18,795 bases of DNA from Prevotella sp. CAG:1185 (GTDB taxonomy: Bacteria > Bacteroidota > Bacteroidia > Bacteroidales > Bacteroidaceae), in NCBI GenBank assembly GCA_000436695.1, contig HF992606.1, positions 12,545-31,339 of the forward strand. The letters are read 5' to 3'. Below, piece by piece: positions 1 to 5,696 of the stretch (the stretch's first letter is position 1; every line of letters starts with the position of its first letter). The translations under genes were made by a program, and so were the position numbers. Below the pieces are notes generated by a model that did no database searches, was not told where the DNA came from, and saw nothing but the letters and a program-made list of their open reading frames with translations.

Positions 1-294
1 CCGTATAAGAAACTTACGGGACTTGACGAACCCGTTATACGTTTCCTTGAGGATGATGGAGAGATACTGACATTCCTTGACAGCGTTTATAAACTTGCCG
101 ACGCTCATGTGCGCCGCTATATCCAGCGCGGATTCACAAACTTGATGTTCTGTTTCGGATGTACAGGCGGACAGCACCGCAGCGTGTATTCGGCGCAGCA
201 TCTGGCTGAACATCTCAACAAGAAATTCGGCATTGAGGTGCACATCATTCACAGAGAACAAAACATAACACAGACGCTTGAGGCGTTGAAATGA
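1..294 (+). CDS. RapZ C-terminal-domain protein, 3' end only
   Basis: This is the last 97 codons of a gene that begins before the window; frame 1 is open from the first base to the TGA at 292-294. The segment carries the hallmark of the RapZ C-terminal domain, GCTGGQHRSVY, followed by a helix and a closing VHIIHRE strand. In enterobacteria this domain of RapZ binds the small RNA GlmZ and the sugar nucleotide precursor GlcN6P. In Bacteroidota I recall the same domain fused behind a phosphotransferase (APH/AmgK-like kinase) domain, and such a fusion would suit the MurU-like gene 18 bp downstream. That fusion is inference, because the N-terminal part is outside the window. The short gap suggests an operon. 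The domain call is firm; the full architecture is unknown. Confidence 0.8.
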   Translation, partial: PYKKLTGLDEPVIRFLEDDGEILTFLDSVYKLADAHVRRYIQRGFTNLMFCFGCTGGQHRSVYSAQHLAEHLNKKFGIEVHIIHREQNITQTLEALK

Positions 295-312
295 AATAAA
301 AACTCAAAAAAT

Positions 313-1050
313 ATGCTTAAGATGCAGGCTATGATATTTGCAGCCGGACTGGGCACAAGGCTCAAACCGCTTACCGACACAATGCCGAAAGCACTTGTAA
401 GGGTGGGGGGCAAGCCGCTGATAGAGCGCGTTATTGAAAAGCTGAAAGGTGCCGGAGCCGACCGCATAGTGGTTAATGTTCATCATTTTGCATCACAGAT
501 TGTCGACTATCTGAAAGACAATGCCAATTTCGGTACGGACATCAGAGTGTCTGACGAGACTGACAAACTGCTCGACACGGGCGGAGGCATAAAGAAAGCC
601 GCACCGCTGTTTGATGCCGACAGGCCTGTGCTGATACACAATGTTGACATATTGAGCAATGTAGATCTTGCTCACCTCTACGCCATGCACGGCGACTGTG
701 CTGCGACGCTTGTTGTAAGCAGCCGCAAGACAAAGCGCTATCTGCTCTTTGACGACGACATGAGGCTGAAAGGATGGACAAACATTGAGACGGGCGAGGT
801 TAGAAGTCCTTACCCCGACCTGAAGGTTGCCGACTGCCATATGCTGGCATTTTCGGGCATACATGTCATTTCGCCGTCGATGTTCAGGCTTATGGATGAT
901 TTTCCCGATAAGTTCGGCATAATAGACTTTTATCTTAAAGTGTGCGACAAAGTGGTGATAAAAGGATATAATAAATCCGACCTAAAACTTATGGATGTAG
1001 GAAAACTTGACACACTTGCAGAAGCAGAAAATTTTATAAACCAATTATAA
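313..1050 (+). CDS. MurU-like NTP-transferase (sugar-1-phosphate nucleotidyltransferase)
   Basis: A 245-residue GT-A-fold nucleotidyltransferase. The nucleotide-binding signature GLGTRLKPLT is at residues 12-21, with PKAL at 26-29 (Lys27 for the phosphates). The uridine/sugar loop TGGGIKKA is at 89-96. The metal-binding Asp112 sits in HNVDIL, and the second Asp is likely Asp228 in LMDVG. The length and the order of motifs, including FSGIHVISPSMF, match MurU, which makes UDP-MurNAc from MurNAc-1-P in peptidoglycan recycling. Mannose-1-phosphate and heptose-1-phosphate (HddC-like) transferases are close relatives, so the substrate is not certain. The neighbouring RapZ-C protein and close spacing (18 bp before, 4 bp after) suggest co-transcription with it and guaA. 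The start is taken at 313; ATG at 322 is equally possible and would remove only three residues. Confidence 0.75.
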   Translation: MLKMQAMIFAAGLGTRLKPLTDTMPKALVRVGGKPLIERVIEKLKGAGADRIVVNVHHFASQIVDYLKDNANFGTDIRVSDETDKLLDTGGGIKKAAPLFDADRPVLIHNVDILSNVDLAHLYAMHGDCAATLVVSSRKTKRYLLFDDDMRLKGWTNIETGEVRSPYPDLKVADCHMLAFSGIHVISPSMFRLMDDFPDKFGIIDFYLKVCDKVVIKGYNKSDLKLMDVGKLDTLAEAENFINQL

Positions 1051-1054
1051 TAAT

Positions 1055-2176
1055 ATGCAACAGAAAATTATTATTCTCGATTTTGGTTCACAAACCACAC
1101 AGCTGATAGGCCGTAGAGTGCGTGAGCTCGACACGTTTTGCGAAATCTTGCCTTACAACAAGTTTCCGAAAGACGACAGCGACGTTATCGGTGTGATTCT
1201 GAGCGGATCGCCCTATTCTGTTCATGATGAAGAGGCCTTCAAGGTAGACCTCAGTCAGTTTGTAGGCAAATATCCTGTGCTCGGCATCTGCTATGGTGCG
1301 CAGTTTATTGCCAATTCTAACGGCGGAAAGGTTGAAAAGACCGGCACACGTGAGTATGGACGTGCCAACTTGAAGACTTTCGATGCTGATAACGCTCTGT
1401 TTAAAGGCTTCGAAGAGAACTCTCAGGTATGGATGAGTCACGGCGACACCATCACGGCAATACCGGCCGACTGCCATGTAATTGCTTCAACTGCCGACGT
1501 TAAGTATGCCGCTTATGCAAGCGACACCAACCCATTGTGGGCTGTTCAGTTCCACCCCGAAGTGTTCCACACAACACAGGGCAAGCTGTTGCTCAAGAAC
1601 TTTGTTGTTGACATTTGCGGAAGCAAGCAGCAGTGGAGTCCCGCTTCATTCGTAGATTCTACGGTGAGCGAGCTTAAGGAGCAGTTGGGCAACGACCGCG
1701 TAATCCTCGGTCTGAGCGGCGGTGTAGACTCTTCGGTTTGTGCTACATTGCTTAACCGTGCCATCGGAAAGAACCTTACATGTATCTTCGTTGACCACGG
1801 AATGTTGCGCAAGAACGAGTTCCAGAAGGTTATGGAGGCATATCAGGGACTCGGACTCAACGTTATCGGTGTTGACGCAAGCGAAAAATTCTTTAAAGAC
1901 CTTGAAGGCGTTACCGACCCGGAGAAGAAACGCAAGATTATAGGCCGCGACTTTGTTGAGGTGTTCAATGCCGAGGCAAAGAAGATAACCGACGCAAAAT
2001 GGCTCGCACAGGGCACAATCTATCCCGACCGCATTGAGAGTCTGAGCATAACAGGTATGGTTATCAAGAGCCATCACAACGTTGGCGGACTGCCTGAGGA
2101 GATGCACTTGCAGCTCTGCGAGCCGCTGAAGTGGCTGGGGGGTGCAGCTCTGCGAGCCGCTGAAGTGGCTGTTTAA
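1055..2176 (+). CDS. guaA: GMP synthase (glutamine-hydrolysing), N-terminal portion; frameshifted
   Basis: GuaA amidates XMP to GMP using glutamine and ATP, the last step of guanine nucleotide synthesis in the cytoplasm. The class I amidotransferase domain occupies about residues 1-190, with nucleophile Cys79 in GICYGAQ and His167 and Glu169 in QFHPEV completing the triad. The ATP pyrophosphatase domain follows, with the PP-loop SGGVDSS at 221-227. The frame is intact through LCEPLKWL, then meets a 34-bp insertion at about 2138-2171, changes frame, and ends after the foreign tail GGAALRAAEVAV. The C-terminal remainder is at 2142-2633. Without the insertion, 1055-2633 reads as 514 residues, normal for GuaA. 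The gene starts 4 bp after the MurU-like gene. It is either a sequence error or a real inactivating mutation; I favour error. Confidence 0.93.
   Translation: MQQKIIILDFGSQTTQLIGRRVRELDTFCEILPYNKFPKDDSDVIGVILSGSPYSVHDEEAFKVDLSQFVGKYPVLGICYGAQFIANSNGGKVEKTGTREYGRANLKTFDADNALFKGFEENSQVWMSHGDTITAIPADCHVIASTADVKYAAYASDTNPLWAVQFHPEVFHTTQGKLLLKNFVVDICGSKQQWSPASFVDSTVSELKEQLGNDRVILGLSGGVDSSVCATLLNRAIGKNLTCIFVDHGMLRKNEFQKVMEAYQGLGLNVIGVDASEKFFKDLEGVTDPEKKRKIIGRDFVEVFNAEAKKITDAKWLAQGTIYPDRIESLSITGMVIKSHHNVGGLPEEMHLQLCEPLKWLGGAALRAAEVAV
2109..2171 (+). repeat. 29-bp direct duplication inside guaA with G5 between the copies
   Basis: The 29 bases at 2109-2137 (starting TGCAGCTCTGCGAGCCGCTG) recur exactly at 2143-2171, separated by GGGGG at 2138-2142. 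The 34-bp offset is not a multiple of three, so it shifts the guaA reading frame. Each copy encodes the same LCEPLKWL segment in its own frame. The pattern resembles a misjoined overlap between reads or contigs, or a very recent slippage event. Confidence 0.95.
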
Positions 2177-2633
2177 GGACGAAGTGCGCCGCGTAGGTTA
2201 TGAGCTTGGCATGCCCGAGCGACTCATCAAGCGCCATCCGTTCCCCGGACCGGGTCTTGCAGTTCGTATTCTCGGCGACATCACACGCGAGAAAGTGCGC
2301 ATACTTCAGGATGCCGACGACATATATATCGAGGCTATGCACAACTATATCTGTGAAGACGGCGAATGTCTGTACGACAAGGTTTGGCAGGCAGGAACGG
2401 TGCTTCTTTCTACGATACGCAGCGTGGGAGTCATGGGCGACGAGCGCACTTACGAGCATCCTGTGGCTTTGCGTGCCGTAACGAGCACAGACGCCATGAC
2501 AGCCGACTGGGCACATCTGCCTTACGACTTTATGGCTAAGGTTTCTAACGAGATTATTAATAAGGTGAAAGGCGTTAACCGCGTTTGCTATGACATCTCG
2601 TCAAAACCGCCTTCGACAATCGAATGGGAGTAA
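2142..2633 (+). CDS. guaA: GMP synthase, C-terminal portion (dimerisation domain); continuation of guaA
   Basis: This is the rest of GuaA in the shifted frame. It contains LFKDEVRRVGYELGMP, the PFPGPGLAVRILG segment, and the family-typical C terminus ending PPSTIEWE. These make up the end of the ATP pyrophosphatase domain and the GMP synthase C-terminal dimerisation domain that supplies part of the XMP site. The GTG at 2142 is only the first possible start codon after the insertion and has no sign of being a natural start. The piece should be read as joined to 1055-2137. If the frameshift were real, neither half should make GMP synthase on its own, since the synthetase active site would be split. 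Confidence 0.92.
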   Translation: MQLCEPLKWLFKDEVRRVGYELGMPERLIKRHPFPGPGLAVRILGDITREKVRILQDADDIYIEAMHNYICEDGECLYDKVWQAGTVLLSTIRSVGVMGDERTYEHPVALRAVTSTDAMTADWAHLPYDFMAKVSNEIINKVKGVNRVCYDISSKPPSTIEWE

Positions 2634-2695
2634 CCACTTTAGTATTACCTGAATTAACTGGTGCGTTAAGCGCCATATATATAATAAGGTATAAG

Positions 2696-2727
2696 GGGCA
2701 AATGCTTGTATGGCATTTGCCCTTTTT
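2696..2727 (+). terminator. Rho-independent terminator of the guaA operon
   Basis: A perfect 10-bp stem, GGGCAAATGC at 2696-2705 with GCATTTGCCC at 2713-2722, has a 7-nt loop and is followed by TTTTT at 2723-2727 and a further T run. It lies 62 bp after the guaA stop. Confidence 0.9.
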
Positions 2728-2783
2728 CGCTTTTTAATGATAATTGCTTTGTTATAATTAAACCGTATTTTATTTTATAAAAA

Positions 2784-2968
2784 ACTCATCACTCGTCACA
2801 AATACTCTTAACGAGTTGATAATCAGTCGTTTATGCTGTGATGAGTTGAATTCGCAACTCATCACGGCCAGATGCGTAAATCATGCGTGATGAGTCTGAA
2901 ATATAACTCGTCACTCCGTAAGTGTCTATTATTCAGTGGATTACATCCTGATGTGACGAGTGATGAGT
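2784..2968. repeat. 185-bp dyad-symmetric element made of ACTCRTCAC 9-mers
   Basis: Four forward 9-mers ACTC(A/G)TCAC start at 2784, 2791, 2857 and 2906. Four reverse-complement copies start at 2838, 2887, 2953 and 2960. Placement is exactly symmetrical about position 2876. The outer 16-mers (2784-2799 and 2953-2968) are perfect inverted repeats. Two inner hairpins stand 49 bp apart: 2838-2847/2856-2865 (10-bp stem) and 2887-2895/2906-2914 (9-bp stem with one T/G pair). The sequence between the copies is mostly not complementary. No reading frame in it looks protein-coding. It could be a decayed palindromic mobile repeat (MITE/REP-like), a multi-site binding region, or a structured RNA; sequence alone does not decide. 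Confidence 0.85.
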
Positions 2969-3027
2969 CTATTGTAAAAAGTTTTTTTGTTTTTTGGATA
3001 TTGATATTTCATTCTTCCGTCAACTCT

Positions 3028-3148
3028 CTTTCACATTATGATTTGCCCTCTTTTGTCATATAAAAGCATACCTTTTACATCATGAAATGCCACCTTTTGC
3101 AATGTAAAAGCATGCCTTTTAGATCATAAAAGATACGCTTTTATAATG
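3028..3148. repeat. Array of eleven 11-bp half-units with phased A/T tracts
   Basis: Read in 11-bp steps from 3028, the sequence alternates units of the type CTTTTRCATCA (3028, 3050, 3072, 3094, 3116, 3138) with units of the type TAAAAGCATGC or TGAAATGCCAC (3039, 3061, 3083, 3105, 3127). This gives a degenerate 22-bp tandem repeat with each half roughly inverted relative to the next, and A4/T4 tracts about one helical turn apart. It lies about 85 bp upstream of the predicted promoter at 3233-3264. Phased A/T tracts commonly give intrinsic DNA curvature, so it may be a curved upstream region. It could instead be an inert low-complexity repeat. Confidence 0.8.
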
Positions 3149-3232
3149 TCATTGTGTTCTGTATTCATTTTTAATATGTCATATTAATATGCCTGAAACA
3201 GCGTGAAAGTAGTATAATTGTTAATATTACAT

Positions 3233-3264
3233 TTTGCCATTTATGCATAAAACAATTATATTTG
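3233..3264 (+). promoter_or_regulatory. Bacteroides-type promoter of the first barrel-less gene
   Basis: TTTG at 3233-3236 and TATATTTG at 3257-3264 are 20 bp apart, fitting the Bacteroidota primary sigma consensus TTTG-N19-21-TAnnTTTG. The same arrangement recurs exactly 770 bp downstream before the paralogue. Upstream, CATATTAATATG at 3180-3191 is a perfect 12-bp palindrome that is imperfect in the second copy. Confidence 0.75.
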
Positions 3265-3294
3265 TAATTACAATCGGGTTTAAAATTTAACTTT

Positions 3295-3771
3295 ATGCTT
3301 GCTGTCAGACTTTTGTTTAGTCTTGTTTTGATGTCGGTGTGTGTAGGTTTGCATGCGCAGATTTCAGGCGTAGTCTTTGATATGGAGACCCGTCGCCAGA
3401 TAGCCGGCGTAAAGGTTTACATCAATCCCAAGGGAACAGCCATTACCGATTCTCATGGCCGCTTTGTAATTAATCAGCCATGTAACGGCGTAACATTTTC
3501 GCATGTCAGCTACGAGAGCAGAGCCTACAGCCGAAAGGAACTGTGCGACACAATATGGCTCATGCCAAAACTTCACCGGCTTGACGAGGTTGTGGTAACT
3601 GCTCAGGGACCTAAGATGTGTGTCAGAAAGGGAGAAGTGTCTAAATATGCAAGTCAGTTTAAAGCCCCGAAGGGGTTATTTACGTTTGATGTTTCCAATA
3701 TGTTTGATTTCAAAGGACATAAAAATAAGAAGCGACGTGAACGTATAGAGAAGATTTTAAAAGATTATTAA
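3295..3771 (+). CDS. Small exported carboxypeptidase-regulatory-like domain protein, copy A
   Basis: A 158-residue protein. A signal peptide (MLAVRLLFSLVLMSV..., cut probably after LHA at about residue 21) is followed by a CarboxypepD_reg-like beta-sandwich of the kind found at the N terminus of SusC-like receptors. Its signature is SGVVFDMETRRQIAGVKVYI, then GTAITDSHGRFVI and the closing LDEVVVTAQG. In a receptor LDEVVVTA would be the TonB-box region leading into the plug; here a short linker and a basic tail ending KILKDY follow, with no plug or barrel. The function is unknown; a periplasmic accessory or decoy for TonB-dependent transport is a guess. It has its own promoter. The second copy, at 4065-4538, is almost identical over the first 115 or so residues. 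Confidence 0.75.
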   Translation: MLAVRLLFSLVLMSVCVGLHAQISGVVFDMETRRQIAGVKVYINPKGTAITDSHGRFVINQPCNGVTFSHVSYESRAYSRKELCDTIWLMPKLHRLDEVVVTAQGPKMCVRKGEVSKYASQFKAPKGLFTFDVSNMFDFKGHKNKKRRERIEKILKDY

Positions 3772-4002
3772 GTGTCTGAGCTAAAATAAAAAGAGGCGTT
3801 GTTTTTTAAACTACTATGTCTTTCTCATTTTTACAGCGTGACAATATTGCTTTCTGTTGATGAATCTTTTCCTGTAAATCAATGATAATATCCTCGGCTT
3901 GCGTTTATTGATTTGCGGTCAGTTCTGATTCTATATTTTATTTATATGTCGTATTAATGTGCCTGAAACAACGTGAAAGTAGTATAATTGTTTATGTGAC
4001 AT
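3772..4002. other. Spacer between the two paralogues
   Basis: No gene is visible. Just after copy A, 3791-3838 (AAAAAGAGGCG...GTCTTTCTCATTTTT) resembles the terminator behind copy B but its stem is largely broken, so it may be a decayed copy and a weak terminator. Sequence matching the upstream region of copy A resumes at about 3940 and continues through the promoter. Confidence 0.45.
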
Positions 4003-4034
4003 TTTGCCGTTTATATGTAAAACAATTATATTTG
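4003..4034 (+). promoter_or_regulatory. Bacteroides-type promoter of the second barrel-less gene (duplicated)
   Basis: TTTG at 4003-4006 and TATATTTG at 4027-4034 are again separated by 20 bp. The block GCCTGAAACA(A/G)CGTGAAAGTAGTATAATTG upstream is shared with copy A at an offset of 770 bp, so the duplication carried the promoter along. Confidence 0.75.
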
Positions 4035-4064
4035 TAATTATAATCGGGTTTGAAATTTAACTTT

Positions 4065-4538
4065 ATGCTTGCTGTCAGACTTTTGTTTAGTCTTGTTTTG
4101 ATGTCGGTGTGTGTAGTTATGCACGCGCAGATTTCGGGCGTAGTCTTTGATATGGAGACGCGTCGTCAGATATCCGGCGTAAGGATTTACATCAATCCTA
4201 AGGGAACAGCTATTACCGATACTCATGGCCGCTTTGTAATTAATCAGCCATGTAACGGTGTGACATTTTCGCATGTCAGCTACGAAAGCAGAGCCTACAG
4301 CCGAAAGGAACTGTGCGACACAATATGGCTCATGCCAAAACTTCACCGGCTTGACGAGGTTGTGGTAACTGCCCAGGGACCAAAGATGTGTGTCAGTAAG
4401 GAAGAAGTGGCTAAATATGCAAGTCAGTTTAGTGGTAAACCTCCTTCAGGTTTTAGTTTCCTTGATTTGTTTAACTTTAGGGGACACAAACTTGAGAAGA
4501 GGCATAAGCGTATAGCAAAAATATTGAAGGACTATTGA
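4065..4538 (+). CDS. Small exported carboxypeptidase-regulatory-like domain protein, copy B
   Basis: A 157-residue paralogue of the gene at 3295. The start at ATG 4065 is chosen because the same ATG and context (TTTAACTTTATGCTTGCTG) open copy A; the in-frame TTG at 4050 is less likely. It has a signal peptide to about residue 21 (VMHA|Q), one CarboxypepD_reg-like domain (SGVVFDMETRRQISGVRIYI ... DTHGRFVI), and LDEVVVTAQGPK. The tail differs in its middle (SGKPPSGFSFLDLFNFRGH) and converges again at the basic end KRIAKILKDY. As in copy A there is no plug or barrel. The near identity of the front and the divergence of the linker suggest recent duplication or gene conversion. Function unknown. 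Confidence 0.75.
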   Translation: MLAVRLLFSLVLMSVCVVMHAQISGVVFDMETRRQISGVRIYINPKGTAITDTHGRFVINQPCNGVTFSHVSYESRAYSRKELCDTIWLMPKLHRLDEVVVTAQGPKMCVSKEEVAKYASQFSGKPPSGFSFLDLFNFRGHKLEKRHKRIAKILKDY

Positions 4539-4548
4539 CATATATATA

Positions 4549-4587
4549 AAAAGAGACGAAGTTAATTTTTTTAACTCCGTCTCTTTT
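4549..4587. terminator. Bidirectional terminator between convergent genes
   Basis: AAAAGAGACGAAGTTAA (4549-4565) pairs with TTAACTCCGTCTCTTTT (4571-4587) around a TTTTT loop, giving 17 bp with one mismatch. The A-run on one arm and T-run on the other allow it to serve both the + strand gene ending at 4538 and the - strand gene ending at 4609. Confidence 0.85.
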
Positions 4588-4608
4588 CATCATTATAACG
4601 TAACTATA

Positions 4609-5292
4609 TTATTTATTATTGATGAATTTTTTTCCGTTCTGAATAAGAATGCCTTTAGTGCCCTTGCTTACACGCTGACCTGCGAGGTTGTATACAGGAG
4701 CATTTGCGTCAGCTTTGTCTGCTGTAAGGTCGCTGATGCCTGTAGTGCCGTTTGTAGTAAAGATGAATCCGTAGAAACTCATCTTAGATCCTTTCATGTA
4801 AAGATAATACGTACTGTTTGCCTTAACGTCAAAGTTTACATATCCGTAGAATTTTTCTGCGAGAGTGTTATCTTCTGCAAGTTCAACAGTTTCACCGTTT
4901 TTGTTCACCAGAGTGAAGTCTGTTCCTGGTGTCATGTATGCACCGTCGCATACTACATAGAATCCTTTGCCGTTGCCAATAACAGCTCCTACTTTTAATG
5001 AACCGTCGACAGCAGGCTTGAATTCATAGTATGTACCTGAAACGGGTGTTATGCCGTCTTCTCCAAAAGAAGCATTGCTGTTTCCTTGTGTATAAGCTAC
5101 AAATTCAGGTAAATTAGTGTTGCTCTTGTTTTCTTTGAATCCGGTTCCAAGTGTAACGGTAATATTAGGAACATCTGTTATTACCATGTTGTCTTCAGGG
5201 GTTGAACCGTCATCCGGGATTGCATAGGTTCCTTGAGCATTGGCGCATACTGCCATGAAAGCAGCTGCCACAAGAGTAAAGATTTTTTTCAT
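4609..5292 (-). CDS. Secreted beta-sandwich protein with C-terminal sorting-like tail
   Basis: A 227-residue protein. The signal peptide MKKIFTLVAAAFMAVCANA is cleaved at about residue 19. The mature part (about 20-183) is rich in alternating strands: NITVTLG, a TYYEFKPAVDGSLKVGAVI strand pair, FYVVCDG, and FDVKANSTYYLYMKGSKMSF ending in YGFIF. It resembles accessory beta-sandwich modules I associate with Prevotella pectin and xylan enzymes, but no catalytic motif is visible and here the module stands alone. Residues about 185-227 form a tail, PVYNLAGQRVSKGTKGILI then NGKKF, also found in the CE8 and GH28 proteins of this window and resembling a short type IX secretion (Por) C-terminal signal. 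It is transcribed away from the pectin locus, with its start 404 bp from the CE8 start. A glycan-binding role is a guess. Confidence 0.7.
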   Translation of the reverse strand: MKKIFTLVAAAFMAVCANAQGTYAIPDDGSTPEDNMVITDVPNITVTLGTGFKENKSNTNLPEFVAYTQGNSNASFGEDGITPVSGTYYEFKPAVDGSLKVGAVIGNGKGFYVVCDGAYMTPGTDFTLVNKNGETVELAEDNTLAEKFYGYVNFDVKANSTYYLYMKGSKMSFYGFIFTTNGTTGISDLTADKADANAPVYNLAGQRVSKGTKGILIQNGKKFINNK

Positions 5293-5369
5293 AAGACTTA
5301 AATTTTATAGTTAATAATTTGATTTGTTTATAATTATGTCGTTTGCAACGATTTCATAGTTTGATAATG

Positions 5370-5377
5370 CAAAGGTA
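5370..5377 (-). promoter_or_regulatory. Probable -7 element for the - strand secreted protein
   Basis: On the - strand this reads TACCTTTG, matching TAnnTTTG, about 78 bp upstream of the ATG. I do not see a good TTTG at the proper distance, so only the -7 element is supported. Confidence 0.45.
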
Positions 5378-5592
5378 ATAATTAAATTCAAATAAATACT
5401 TGTCTTGAGATAAAATATTTGCATATATACTCATATTATTGTTAATTTAGCTGTTTTAAGTTTTGTTCGTTTTGCATTGATTTGGTCGTTTGAACCGTAA
5501 ATTCTTGCATGCTGATGTTGAATAATAAAAAGAGATTATATGTTGATTTTTATGTTTTGTAAAATGATTTTGCATTTTTTCTTTTTATTTAG

Positions 5593-5622
5593 TTGTAATA
5601 TGCCATTTTATTTTTATCTTTG
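5593..5622 (+). promoter_or_regulatory. Promoter of the CE8 pectinesterase gene
   Basis: TATCTTTG at 5615-5622 matches the Bacteroidota -7 element exactly, with TTG at 5593-5595 spaced 19 bp upstream. The leader (about 5630-5696) is nearly free of G and contains ACTAA four times (5641, 5651, 5669, 5681), which would keep it unstructured. The rest of the 404-bp intergenic stretch (5293-5696) is A/T-rich with no visible gene. Confidence 0.7.
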
Positions 5623-5696
5623 CACTTGTACAAACGACTTACTAAATCGTACTAATTAAAATAATTTACTAAAATAATTAACTAACCTATTTAAAA

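Noticed and set aside
401..408. G6 run in the MurU-like gene as a possible frameshift site
   Set aside because: The frame is uninterrupted through it and encodes the expected VGGKPL segment.
2780..2975. Insertion sequence or MITE with target-site duplication
   Set aside because: I looked for matching short direct repeats outside the outer inverted repeats and found none convincing; a decayed mobile repeat is kept only as one option for the element.
2872..3063. 63-codon + strand open frame in the repeat region
   Set aside because: It runs across the dyad element and into the 11-bp array, begins inside a repeat spacer, and its translation has no domain or signal peptide; the nucleotide repeats explain the sequence better.
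2784..3148. CRISPR array
   Set aside because: The repeats are 9-mers in both orientations or continuous 11-bp units, without constant-length repeats separated by unique spacers, and no cas gene is present.
4050..4064. Upstream TTG start for copy B
   Set aside because: The homologous copy A starts at the ATG equivalent to 4065, and the extra residues would precede an otherwise complete signal peptide.
3364..4346. Two similar - strand open frames opposite copies A and B
   Set aside because: Their mutual similarity only mirrors the conserved sense genes; each lies antisense to a domain with clear family motifs.
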